Below, one piece after another: positions 35,101 through 46,557 of a DNA stretch of 64,000 bases; position 1 is the stretch's first letter; the number at the start of each line of letters is the position of its first letter. The notes beneath the pieces were generated by a model. The model was not told the DNA's origin, did no database searches, and saw nothing but the letters and a program-made list of their open reading frames with translations. The stretch covers positions 33,976,001 through 34,040,000 of the forward strand of contig OU612068.1 of assembly GCA_914767715.1 (NCBI GenBank), read 5' to 3'. This stretch comes from Membranipora membranacea (taxonomy: Eukaryota > Bryozoa > Gymnolaemata > Cheilostomatida > Membraniporidae). A program made the translations under genes and the position numbers.

Positions 35101-38100
35101 TTGTGAGTTCATAGGGCAAATGAAAAAATGAAAATTGTGGAAAATAGCATTTTAATTTTTTTTAAATATCTTAGCAGGGATCATAGTGGTCAGGGGAGGC
35201 AATTATTCACTATGATCCACTATGATCCCAATTTTCAGACTTTGCAGCATTTTTAATGCAACTAGGAACACAGGCTGTTTTATTTCATATGCCCCAATGA
35301 CTTTTCAGCCTGAGATCTTTGAAACCATACCAAACATGGCCTATATAGTCACACTGATGACGTGATATACTATTGCATGTATATCTCTGATCGATAGAGA
35401 GTGAATTAATTCACTTAGCTTGAGTGCAGCTGAAATTCAGTATTTAGGAGACGTATGGATGATTACCCAAACTTTTGGATATACACATATCATTTTCTCA
35501 TTCTTTGTTAAAATATTCTAATTTATATTTAGAAAATCTGATATCACCTTTTAACAGTTTTAGAAGAGCAAGGAGTTTGAAACTGTCTGTAACTCCCTGA
35601 GAAGAGCATTTAGCACATGTTTTTGACAAGAAAAGTGACATCGAAACTGTGTATTGCTAGCCTAAGCTCAGAAGAGAGAACTAACAATGCAGAGCTAGGT
35701 AATTCTGTTTCGATCATGTCTGTTTGATAAAAATTAAAGTTGTCCTCTCTTTCAGCCAAATGTAGGTGCTCAATATTTGCGACAGAAGCTCTATCGATCA
35801 GAGATACACATACTAATAGTGTAATCTCGAAATCAGTGTGCTATATAGTAGGACTGTCAGAGTTTGTGTGCTTTAATAGGTATATCTTTTTGGGTCTGGA
35901 CTGGCGAACGACAAATAAGGCGCATTAGATCAGCATACTTCGAGGCTGTTATGAGACAAAGTGTCGGATGGTTTGATGTGAGAGATACAGGAGGGCTTAA
36001 CACAAGAATGGTTGAGTAAGTAGTACCAATCCCCTATATCAATGAGCCATATCTCACAAGGGGCGATAAAACAATGGATCCACCATTCTAACGTCCAGGC
36101 AATAGAGTATATCCTTGGGAAGTTTTAGATGTTCCTGTTTGTGTGACCAGCTAGATCTGTATGTACGGCTATAACTGTTTTAGCTCTTCTTCAATATAGT
36201 TTTATTTTTTAATATATAATAAGTTCGCATTTAGTGGCTAAAGAATGCGTGTCAGTCGTGTCCATATTTTCTCAGGGAGATGGACAGATTGAGTGATGGC
36301 TTCGGAGATAAGGTTGCGACATTCGTACAATGGGTCGCTACTTTTATCGGAGGGTATTGTATTGGTTTTGTTTCTGGATGGAAGTTGACTCTTGTCACTA
36401 TCTCTATGTCACCTCTTCTTGTCATAGTGGGTTCTCTTTTGGGAAGAGTAAGTTTTCATACAATATTTGTGGCTATAGGTTATGCATAATTTCAAAATGG
36501 CTATTTGATTTGATGCACTAGATCAAAATTAAAATATACGCTCAGTGTGTTATATATTTTACCTGCTAACTGCCCTCTAAGGCTATTGGAGTGTACCATC
36601 ATCTATATTTGATTTATCTGCATATTTGCTGCTACATTAGCCTGTCCCGACAAGTTTTGTTGGTGACGATGGAGTTAGGGGAGCCCCCCCCCAACTAAAG
36701 CTTGTCAAGACAGTCTACTGCTACTGATACATTCATGTTCATATACTTTCGTATGGATCTTTCGCTTGGGACTTTTAATGCTTCTATTTGACAGTTTTTA
36801 AGAACAATAGTAAGTAGAGAGTTAGAGGCGTATGCTAAAGGTGGGGCTGTGGCTGAAGAAACATTCGCCTCCATAAGAACTGTAGCAGCTTTTGGGGGAG
36901 AGAAAAAGGCAGAAGAGAAGTAAGCGAATTTCTGCCAATGTCTTTTTAATTTCCATTTATTTATGAAATATCTTCAACTTTATTTATTAGAGCTGTGCAT
37001 CAATGTATTTTATTGTTGGATTTCTTTGCTTACATATCATTGATAACATAACAGATATTGATGATTTTTGTTGTAGATATTCTGTTAGCCTGGGAGAAGC
37101 ACTGACTGAAGCAGTTAGAAAAGCTACCATTACTAATTTACTAATTGGGCTAATTTGGCTCATAATATTTGGGATGTTTGCTCTGGCTTTCTGGTACGGT
37201 TCTAAACTGACAAGAGAGGAATGCATGCATTCTGGCGCTCTTCTCCAGGTGTTTTTCGGCGTACTCCTTGGCTCATTGTCTCTTGGGCAGGCGATGCCAC
37301 TTCTTGAAAATTTTGGCAATGCTCAGGGTGCTGCAGCCCTACTGTTTAAAACTATCGATGATGTGAGTAACATTTTTGTTGTAGTATCTCTTTGGGAAAA
37401 CATGGTGTCTCAAAAACTAGACTAGACTGACTAGACCAATTTAAGCGCTCTAGACTAGACTAAACTAAACTAGAACATTTCATCAGTATCAATGATGTGT
37501 TTGTACCCAAGCTGCAAAACGTTTTCTGTGTTTTATTTATCATTATATCATACAGTTATCATGCATTTACTATCAAATTTTTGATTCATATTTTCAGCCT
37601 GTAGAGATAGACAGTTCATCAGAAGAAGGTCTAAAACTAGATAAACTTGAGGGTACGATCGAGTTTGAGCATGTCAGCTTTAGATATCCTGCTAGGCAGG
37701 AAGTTCAGGTATATGATTATTTTGTACTTGACCCTCACCGTTATCTCAGAAGACCGTAATCCTTACTCAATAACCCGCCTACCTGGGAAAAGGTGTGTGG
37801 TGTGGTGGCCCCAGGACTTAGCTCAGAGAGACTTAGCTCCATTCTCACTGCTTAGCTGTTATCTGTACCTGTTTTTTAGATATTGGATAAGCTGAATTTA
37901 TCAGTGAAGAAAGGAGAAACAGTAGCGTTGGTAGGCGAGAGCGGATGTGGGAAAAGTACAACTATACAACTTCTACAGAGATTCTATGAATGTGAATCTG
38001 GAAAGGTTAAAATTTTCAAACCCCCCTTCTGTTCTATATGGTGTCATGATAGTTCATTACAATAAATCTTTTCTGGTGACACTGTCAAAATCTCATACCA

Positions 38101-41100
38101 CACTTGGATGTTGACATCTTTGATTTGCAACTGAATTAATAGCAACGCTTGCTACTGCACATACGTTGGATCTCATTGCAAATATTTTTGTTCCATTACT
38201 TTATCATAGGTACTAATAGATGGTAGAGATCTGAGGGAGTGTAACCTGGCTACCTTACGTAATCACATGGGAGTGGTCAGTCAGGAGCCCGTACTATTTG
38301 CTACCACTATAGGGGAAAACATCAGGCTAGGTGGTATATGGGGTGAAGAAGTTACAGATGCACTAATCCATGAGGCTGCTAAGCAAGCTAACTGTTTTGA
38401 TTTCATTATGGACCTACCCAAGGTCAGAACAAACTACACATATCTTTAGGGTTGATCAGCTGTTTTTTCTGAACATTTTTGTGTTGGGATCAATGAACTT
38501 CATTGTTAGGATGGTTTGTTTATGCTTGGCTGTGGTCGCGGTCTTGATAAAACAGTAGATTTGATTAGAATATAAGCAAGTATTCTTGAGCATGAATCAG
38601 AGAGACCGCAACATGTCCTACAAGTCAGAAATTGGGATACTCACAACTACTTTTGTCTGTTGTTTTGATGCGGTGGAATCTCACTATAGATGTTGCAAAA
38701 GATGATTGAATTCATGATCATGACACGGGTTAACAAATGGGGCATTCCAGGGGAAGGATATCATTTTACAACACATATTATTTCCCTGCCATGACCTAAA
38801 GAAACAGTTACACTACAAATTCCAATTTATAATGAGCAGAGTGAAATATCTTGCTAACATCATGCCTTTGTATCACAATAGTATCTATAACCATTTAGTG
38901 ACACAGTTAGTTCTGGACTACCAAGTCACTGTCACCAAGATGGGAACCTCCTGTGAGATATGTGTTGGGTACTGCTGACAGTACTATTAGGTTATTACAA
39001 GACGTAAAAGATTACATTATGTACCTCTACACTGGCCTCTACTGCAGTGTGGTTAATAATGGGTGATCGGTTGTTCAAACTTGACCTTAACTAACACCTT
39101 TCATATTGCAGGGCTTTGAGACTATGGTTGGTGAGAGGGGAGTCCAGCTTAGCGGAGGGCAGAAACAGAGAATTGCGATAGCTCGGGCTCTGGTTAGAAA
39201 CCCAGCTATACTTTTGTTAGATGAGGCTACTTCTGCTCTTGATACACAGAGTGAAGCTGTCGTACAAGATGCCCTAGACAAGGTAAGCACTACTGATTAC
39301 AATTGGGCTGTGTGAGGAGTTGTCCCTGATCCAAGGGCCGCTAATCATGATTTTAGGCTAAGAATTAAGATAGAAACGAAGCGTGAAGATATTCATATGC
39401 TTCTTATGCTTATCTATTATATTTATTAAATTATTATAAATATTTCATGAAAAAAGAGAAATATTAATGATCCAGCTTTGAATTACAAATGTTACATAAA
39501 TCTCACCTGAAAAGATTGATTGTAGGGAGGGAATAACATATTAACATTATGTTCTGATTAATATAAAATGCTTATATATTCAATTTCGCAACATTATGTA
39601 TGGAATTTTTAGCAAACGAAATTAACCACTTATTTCATGACACTGAATTTCATTGTGATTGGTGAGGCTTTTAAATTTTAATATATCTTAATTCAATCCG
39701 ATCTGCATTAGAAATAAGGACTTTTGGGTACTTCTCTCTCTCAGCCTATAGGCTGAATTTTTGGAATATTGCATAAGGAGATTAATTGCAATTAATAGAA
39801 AGTAAGGAGTTTTTATAGAAAAAAAACTCATCTTCTTTCTTTTTGGTTTACATAAAGTTTTGCAAAATGGACTTGCCTATCTTAGTGATACGAGATACGT
39901 GGTGCCATGACTTGCCTATCTTAGTGATACGAGATACGTGGTGCCATGCAGTCTTTTTTCCCCTCGGATGGAGATTCCGAATAGTGGTACTCTTATAAAG
40001 TCAATCCTAAAAATCTCTTTGCAATACAAGCAAAAGTCTTTATTTTTCATTAAAACTCTGCTTTTTAGGCAAGTGAGGGGAGAACTACTATTGTTATAGC
40101 CCATCGTCTATCCACTGTAAGATCGGCAAACAAAATAGTCGCTTTAAAACAAGGTAAAGTTTATGAGCAGGGAACACATGATGAGCTCATGGCTGATAAA
40201 GGATTATATTACTCTCTAGTTAGGACACAACAGCAGAAACAACAAGAAGAAAAAGAACAGCATAAAAAAGATCTGGTAAGATCAGCCAATAAAACTATTA
40301 ACTCTGTTTTATGATAGTATGCGCAAACGATTAATTTGGTCTAAAAATGAGTTATTTGATAACAATATTTACAAATTAGTGAGTTTTTTTATATGAGTTG
40401 AACTTGATGGGAATATCAAGCAATCTAAAAGACTTTTTCCATCCCCGTATAGCTGGTCCTTGAGGCATGAAAAGCACTCCGCTTTCAATTCAACTAATCC
40501 AGACAAATATCTTGAATAGGTATACTGGCTTTCCTTCATTGAGAAACGATTTCACTATAGTAAATCTTGACTGAGGTGTTGCCTTAAATACGTTAACACC
40601 AGTTTTCATAATTTTTCCGGAACTGTATTTCAGGTGATGAGACAATCTTCAGTGATATCTATGAAGTCTAATGTTTCGGAGGATCTACCTGAGACAGTGA
40701 GGCGAGCCAACAGCAGATCTCCCAGAAAACTCAGCGAGAAAAAGGGCAGCTTGAGAAGCCTGCAAAATATTCTAGGATTTAAACAACCCGTGGAGGTGGG
40801 TAATGTCACTGTATCGCTGTGCGAAAAACATAGTTGATTTTAGTAGTTATCTTTCCCTAAACTAAGAGAAGACAATCACCAGGAATTCCAGACAATATCT
40901 ATATTACTTATCATTCATTTGTCTTTAGTGTGAGGATGAAGAGTTAGCCTTAGAACAAGATGAACTTGAAACAAGATCAAAACTTGAAGGACGGGATACG
41001 TTCTCAAAAAGAGAAATCAGTATGGGAGAAATCTTAAAGATGAATCAGCCCGAGTGGGCTCTCATTGTTGGAGGTTCCATAGCAGCAGTTATTAATGGAG

Positions 41101-44100
41101 TAGTCAATCCAACATTCTCTGTATTACTCAGTGAGATGGTTGGGGTGAGCGACAGCATACAATCTAAATGTCATTGTAAATTCCTTCCTGACAGAATGTA
41201 GTGTGGTTTTTTAAATCTTCTTTTAAGCGGTGCTGTATTTGAGGCAGTAGAACATTATTTATACCTTTTTAGCCTTATTGTATAAACCTTCATGATCCTG
41301 TAACTTGCAGCCGATAATTTGATATTTCCTTGCTTCAGATTTTGTCAGAACCAGACTTAAAACTACAAACAAAACTTTCTAACGAGCTTGTTGGCTATAT
41401 CATGATGGTTGGGATTATAGCAGCAATAGCCTTTGCTATGCAAGGTGTATTGTTTGCGATGTCTGGAGAAAGAATGACAATGAGACTGCGAAAACAATCA
41501 TTTGCTGCAATTGCCAGACAGGAGATAGGCTACTTTGATGATGGCAAGAATGGAGTGGGCGCCTTAACAAGCAGACTCGCATCAGATTCATCACTTGTGA
41601 AAGGAGTAAGTCTTGAGCTCAGAAAAGGTAGTCGTTCGACTCAATATTGAGTGTGTGTCAGACAAGCGTAACACTTGCAGATAATACACAAATGGCAATA
41701 TACATCGCCAGCGTTAGCAGCTCACTAATTAAAACACCATGCTAGTAGATTAAGATAAATTATTTTCTCAATTTCAGGCTACAGGGATAAGAATTGGAAT
41801 GATAATACAGTGTACTTCCGCAATACTGGCATGTTTAGTGATTGGTTTTGTTTTTGTCTGGGAGCTGATGCTTATCATGCTCGTATTCATGCCCATCATG
41901 ATTATGGCTGAAAAGATTCAGACTTCCCTTGTTAGGGGATTCTCAAACAGTGACAAAGAATCAATCGAAGAGGGTGGAAAGGTGAGGCAATCAGCAACAC
42001 ATTTAATTGTTTGGCAATCTTGAGTAGCCAGTCTTGATTCAATCTGCATGGTTATTTATGTATGAAGGATTTGCATTAAAAATGTCAAGGCCAACAAGCA
42101 AAAGCAATTACATTGTGTATATGTTTCTTACAATTGATCACGATCATATAAGACGATAATTGCCAAGTGATCGCTATGTGAAACTCCTCTGCTTGTGATC
42201 CTCAAGACTTACTCCATTCTCTAGATGGCTCAGGAAGCAATAGGTAACATAAGGACAGTCACTTCATTGAATCAGCAGAAATACTTTGTACATAAATTCT
42301 ACACACACTTCAAAAGTCTATACAAGTAAGCCAGACATGTCGATTAAAGTTTGAGAATATTGCACACTCTGAGAATATTGTTAATATGTTAAGAATATTG
42401 TGTGATTTGAGATTGTTGTATTAAGTAGCAAGTCTTGTGACTCAGTAAACCGTGCATCTGAATGGTCATCGTTACAAAAGAAGATAATTATTTGAAATTA
42501 ATTGTAGAAAGGAGTTGAAGAAATCCTTCCTGTTTGGTATATCCTACGCAGTATCACAGTCTATGTTGTACTTCATGGTTGCATCATGTTTTGGTTTGGG
42601 AGGATACCTTATACTTTGTGACTGCATTCCATGGAGGTCGGAGAGAATCCCATTTTTTCATGTCTTAAGGTGAGCACAGGCTGACCTAAATCATCCACAC
42701 TGTTTCAATTGAACTAGATCCTTATTGTGAACAGGGAAAGGCAGTGAATAATCCCAACAGTGAATTTAGATAGCTCCCTGAGCAGGAGTTGTATTCCCAT
42801 TTGTAATAAGGAGACAAGTCTAATTCACAAATTGTGCAAAAATTCATTTTATGCCTAAGACTCCACTTTGCCACCCATAGCGATAACCTGACCCAGATAA
42901 ACCTGAATTTCATTTAATGATTCAAATTTGCTGACTACGTTTATAGAGTGTACGCAGTCATTAACCTTGGAAGTAGCGCTATAGGCAGAGCTATCGCCCA
43001 GATACCAGACTTGAATAAAGCGAAAGCAGCTGCATATAATATCAAAAAGCTTCTGGGGAGAAAATCAGAGATCGATCCAACTGACATGGATGGTAATCAA
43101 CCGGTAAGAACTTACTATCAATAAATATTTGTAAAGTGGCTATTGGTAAAATAATGTAGTATAATATTAATATCATATTGGGTACACAATTATTGCTCTC
43201 ACTCTACGCTTGTGACATGAATAACATGTAAAATGCTGTTTGGAATCGGGTTGTTACACCAATAACCCTGTCACAACTGCTTCATAAAGTCAGGAGGGAA
43301 GTTTCTTTTAATTGATTTTTACATTGCAACGAAAGTGAGACAGTCCCTAACTATATCTTTTAGGAAAAATGTCATGGTGACATCACATTCTCAGATGTTG
43401 AGTTCTTCTATCCCACGAGGAAAGCAGTGCAGATTCTACAGGGTCTCAATGTACAGATAAAGAGAGGAGAGAAAGTAGCGCTGGTCGGCTCGAGTGGATG
43501 TGGAAAGAGCACCAGTATTTCTTTACTGGAACGATTTTACAATATAGCAGCCGGAAAAGTGGTATGTCTCGAGTAACTTGATGTATATCGCAGCTAGCCG
43601 GCTAAAAAACAAGCTTGTTTCAGGCTCGTTTACCAGCTTGTGTGTAAATACGAAAAAAAAAACATCGGAAAACTATCCGTGATAAGACATTGTTTGAGAT
43701 TGAATTTGACCTGTTCCGTTTTATATGATATTGCTTCCAGCCTTTTGTCAAATTTCATCAACAAGTGTTTCAAAATTAATATGCATCTATCAAATATTGA
43801 ATGTCCGCTAAATCCACAAACATATTATATTATAATACTATATGTGTTAACCTTCTATAGCTAATTCAAAAGTGGCTGTTGGCAGTTATGTCTAATTCTG
43901 TGAGAGACAAGCAAAGATAAAACAATCAGATGTAAATAAATTGTACAACATATGCAACAATCTTTTTCGTCACAGCTTCTAGATGGAAATGATGTCACAT
44001 CACTCAACACCAAATGGCTTAGAAAAAATCTCGGCATAGTTCAACAAGAGCCTTCATTAATGGACACATCTATAGCTGAGAATATAGCATATGGTGATAA

Positions 44101-45141
44101 CAGCCGAGAAGTTACCATCACTGAAATAATGGAGGCTGCCAAGAAAGCCAATGCACATAACTTTATTACCCAGCTGCCCCAGGTGCAAAATCCTTATGCA
44201 ATAAAACAGGGAGGGTATATCCCACCCTCCCTCAATGAACTACTTCCTAGAATCGTATTTCAATAAAACAGTAGTTTTCTGTAATGGTTATAATGAATTA
44301 AGTCCTTTGAAATTTAGATATTCGGCATACACGTACATTCTGTCTTGAAAGTCTATCAATTAAAAGTTGAACCATTTTGAGAGCATGTGGTTCTTAATAT
44401 ACTAGAAGCTCTGTTCAATTTAAAAGCATATGGTATTCACAAATTTGCATATAAAGCCCTAGCTAACAATTTAAATCGTTTCCAGGGTTACGAGACAAAC
44501 GTTGGAGCTAAAGGTACTCAGCTTAGTGGAGGACAGAAACAGAGAATAGCCATAGCCCGAGCTCTGGTTAGAAACCCAGCTATTCTTCTGTTAGATGAGG
44601 CTACCTCTGCCCTTGATACTGAGAGTGAAAAGGTCAGTACACCAGTCAGACATAAAAGAGTAAGACGGACCGTTGGTAGTTGACCTTTACATATTGGCGA
44701 AGATACAGGCAGTCTGCTCTTTACTAATAAGACAAACTTATTGCAGTCAGCAGTCCACAAAACAATGATCAGCAATAGACATCTATAAATAGAAGCCTTC
44801 TAAGTTTGTGTGAATTTATTTTTCTATTAAGTAACTGCCATCCGTGAAGCAATTTGTTCATTTAATTTAAAGTTTACAAATTTCTTGTTCATATTAATCA
44901 GTATTATTACATACAGATTCCAAGTACAAACTCTAGTACAATTTTACAGATTGTTCAAGAAGCTCTGGATGAAGCTATGAGAGGAAGAACAGCCATAATT
45001 ATCGCTCACAGACTGTCGACTATCAGGAACGCTGATAGGATCGGAGTTATAGATGGTGGAAAACTTGTGGAGGTAGGCACACATCAACAGCTTATAGCTA
45101 AACGAGGATATTATTATAATCTTGTCAATGCTCAACTTTAA
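32119..45141 (+). CDS. ABCB/P-glycoprotein-type full transporter, gene 3 of 3
   Basis: Complete ABCB-family exporter, 1,334 aa predicted. Exons: 32119-32238, 33553-33767, 34760-34869, 35880-36015, 36276-36447, 36795-36919, 37077-37362, 37598-37708, 37880-38005, 38210-38422, 39112-39282, 40069-40275, 40634-40795, 40929-41144, 41339-41605, 41778-41981, 42225-42325, 42508-42669, 42947-43103, 43364-43561, 43976-44182, 44486-44632, 44950-45141. Every TMD and NBD exon matches gene 2 in length and phase, except that gene 2 splits the 286-nt exon 37077-37362 into 172 + 114 nt. The N-terminus is one 40-residue exon unrelated to that of gene 2, and the linker exon is 162 rather than 210 nt. First-loop sequon at N92. 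NBD1 Walker A about 444-452, LSGGQ from 551; NBD2 has a variant Q-loop (VQQEP) but intact Walker A/B, LSGGQ and H-loop. The exon at 34760 has a NAGNAG acceptor, so one residue may be alternative. Membrane domains are clearly diverged from gene 2, while NBD stretches are near-identical. Confidence 0.93.
32239..33552 (+). other. Intron 1 of ABCB gene 3 (1.3 kb)
   Basis: No supported coding exon. An open stretch at 32,804-33,115 has no recognisable similarity and no need to be coding, because exons 1 and 2 already join in frame. Confidence 0.5.
33768..34759 (+). other. Intron 2 of ABCB gene 3 with inserted gene-1-like intron DNA
   Basis: 34,312-34,735 is about 90% identical by eye to 6,036-6,450, the intron between two NBD2 exons of gene 1, in the same orientation. 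A foldback with a 13-C loop (34,048-34,121) also lies here. Confidence 0.75.
34048..34121. repeat. Foldback element with poly-C loop
   Basis: CTAGCCTTGGCAGGCTGTC pairs with GACAGCCTGCCGAGGTTAG with two mismatches. The loop contains a run of 13 C. Confidence 0.6.
36639..36715. repeat. Short foldback element, CTGTC-GACAAG family
   Basis: CCTGTCCCGACAAGTTTTGT at 36641-36660 pairs with the inverted copy at 36691-36713. The same core CTGTCTTGACAAGCTTTGTT occurs at 63,071-63,090. Confidence 0.55.
38423..39111 (+). other. Intron 10 of ABCB gene 3
   Basis: 689 bp between NBD1 exons. I see no repeat or coding signal in it; it is unrelated by eye to the matching introns of genes 1 and 2. Confidence 0.5.
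39869..39948. repeat. 40-bp tandem duplication in intron 11 of gene 3
   Basis: Two adjacent units beginning gacttgcctatcttagtgat, differing by one base, inside the intron between the Walker B and H-loop exons of NBD1. Confidence 0.85.
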
Positions 45142-45241
45142 GTTTTAAGTTTTGTGTCATGCATGAACCACACATAATTTATCTTCTGACATGATAATTT
45201 GTTTTCTCATGATTACTATCTATCTTTTGTCTTTGTTTGTA

Positions 45242-45247
45242 AATAAA
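45242..45247 (+). promoter_or_regulatory. Polyadenylation signal AATAAA of ABCB gene 3
   Basis: A canonical AATAAA lies about 100 nt after the gene 3 stop codon. No canonical hexamer was seen in the first 150 nt after the stops of genes 1 and 2. Confidence 0.6.
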
Positions 45248-45312
45248 TGTTTAGCTTTATTTGCTGATTGATAGATGTTAGTAAAGCCAAAACTTAACCC
45301 ATTCTTTTTTGG

Positions 45313-45425
45313 GGATGGCGAGATGGCGTAATCGCGCAATCGCGCAATCGGTTAGCGCGCTTGCTATTCACTGCCAGGCGATTAGTGCCGCATGAGTTGT
45401 GGGTTCGAGTCCCACTGGGGGAGCT
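45313..45425 (+). repeat. tRNA-derived pseudogene or SINE head
   Basis: GATGGCGTAATCG followed by CAATCGGTTAGCGCG looks like an Ile-type D-arm with an internal gcgcaatc duplication. TGTGGGTTCGAGTCCCAC is a perfect T-arm with consensus box B. Acceptor-stem halves do not pair, so it is not a functional tRNA. No clear SINE body or A-tail follows. Confidence 0.5.
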
Positions 45426-46557
45426 TTCATTGTTAATTGTTCCAGCCCTCAGCACCCTCGGGTGTATACCTCTCCAGCCCTATATTTGTCAATAATAGGA
45501 ATTTCCAACAGTAGTTATGTAGTTTACAGGATGTTCTTTCTTCACTAACTCATCAACTGGTATTATCACTGGTGTGATTAACTTATATAAATATATATAG
45601 TATATGCAGTATATGGAGTGATGTCATTAATCGTTCTCAACACCAGCACTGTAAGTCAGCAGCAAGATCAGAAATCTTCCCACTGTCTTACACACTTAAC
45701 TTCATAAATACAAAAGCCTCAACAATGGACTTGGATTATAAATATAGTCTGTAAATACTATCATTAAGAACAGATTGAATCTGTCAGAGCTGAATGAGAC
45801 CAGTTACATATGTAGGTATATGTAATTACAAATTCGGTGTTGTTACAATATATATTTTTGTAACGTGACATCTTGCGCTAATATGAAGGGGAGAACAACT
45901 TCTCAATGTGTCTAATATTCAGTCATAAGAGGATCTTGGTCATTTGTCTTACTACGGACCTTAGACCAATCAGCTTATTGTACCGAATATGTCATTTTCT
46001 GAGATTCATGCTAGCAACAATAATTAATATCAAGTATTTTAAATTGGGGATACCAGTAGCAGCCAAAGCTATACTACTTTAAGGTTTTGCCTGGTCATCT
46101 GTTCGTTTTACCGAAAAACAGGCTTACATTTACATCATGTTTCTAGAGTCTACAGCGCCAGTATATAATTTTATGAGATTGCCACATTTTTGCAGCTTTT
46201 ATTGTCCAACATAGATAGCTCTGTAATCAGATTTTGTATAGTGGTAAAACTACTAGTGAAGGATCAATATACAGACAGTTGTGTGCCTGTTTTAGAATCC
46301 ATCATTCATCAACAGCAAGCTCGGCATGAAATTTTAGGCTACACATTCCCAACTCAAAAAATGCCGGAAAAGTAAGACAGGAAAGTTAGGCCCTAGTTAA
46401 ATACCTTTGTAGACTGAACAGCTGATCAAGCAATGGGTAAATTAAGCATTTATCACATAACTGACAGGATGAGTCACTGAGATAGCTGAATGCCCCCTGG
46501 GTATTGTTTCCAGTTTGAAAATATAAATGAGTCTTTATATCAATAAAAATCCCGAGC

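Larger units (their letters stand above)
45142..46557. other. Spacer between ABCB gene 3 and RSL24D1
   Basis: Convergent 3' ends. Contains the gene 3 polyadenylation signal and one tRNA-like sequence (45,313-45,425). Nothing else recognised. Confidence 0.6.

Noticed and set aside
37405-37470. Repeated ctagact motif as a regulatory array
   Set aside because: Short imperfect simple repeat inside an intron; no further evidence.
45313-45425. Functional tRNA gene
   Set aside because: Acceptor stem halves do not pair and the D-arm carries a duplication.
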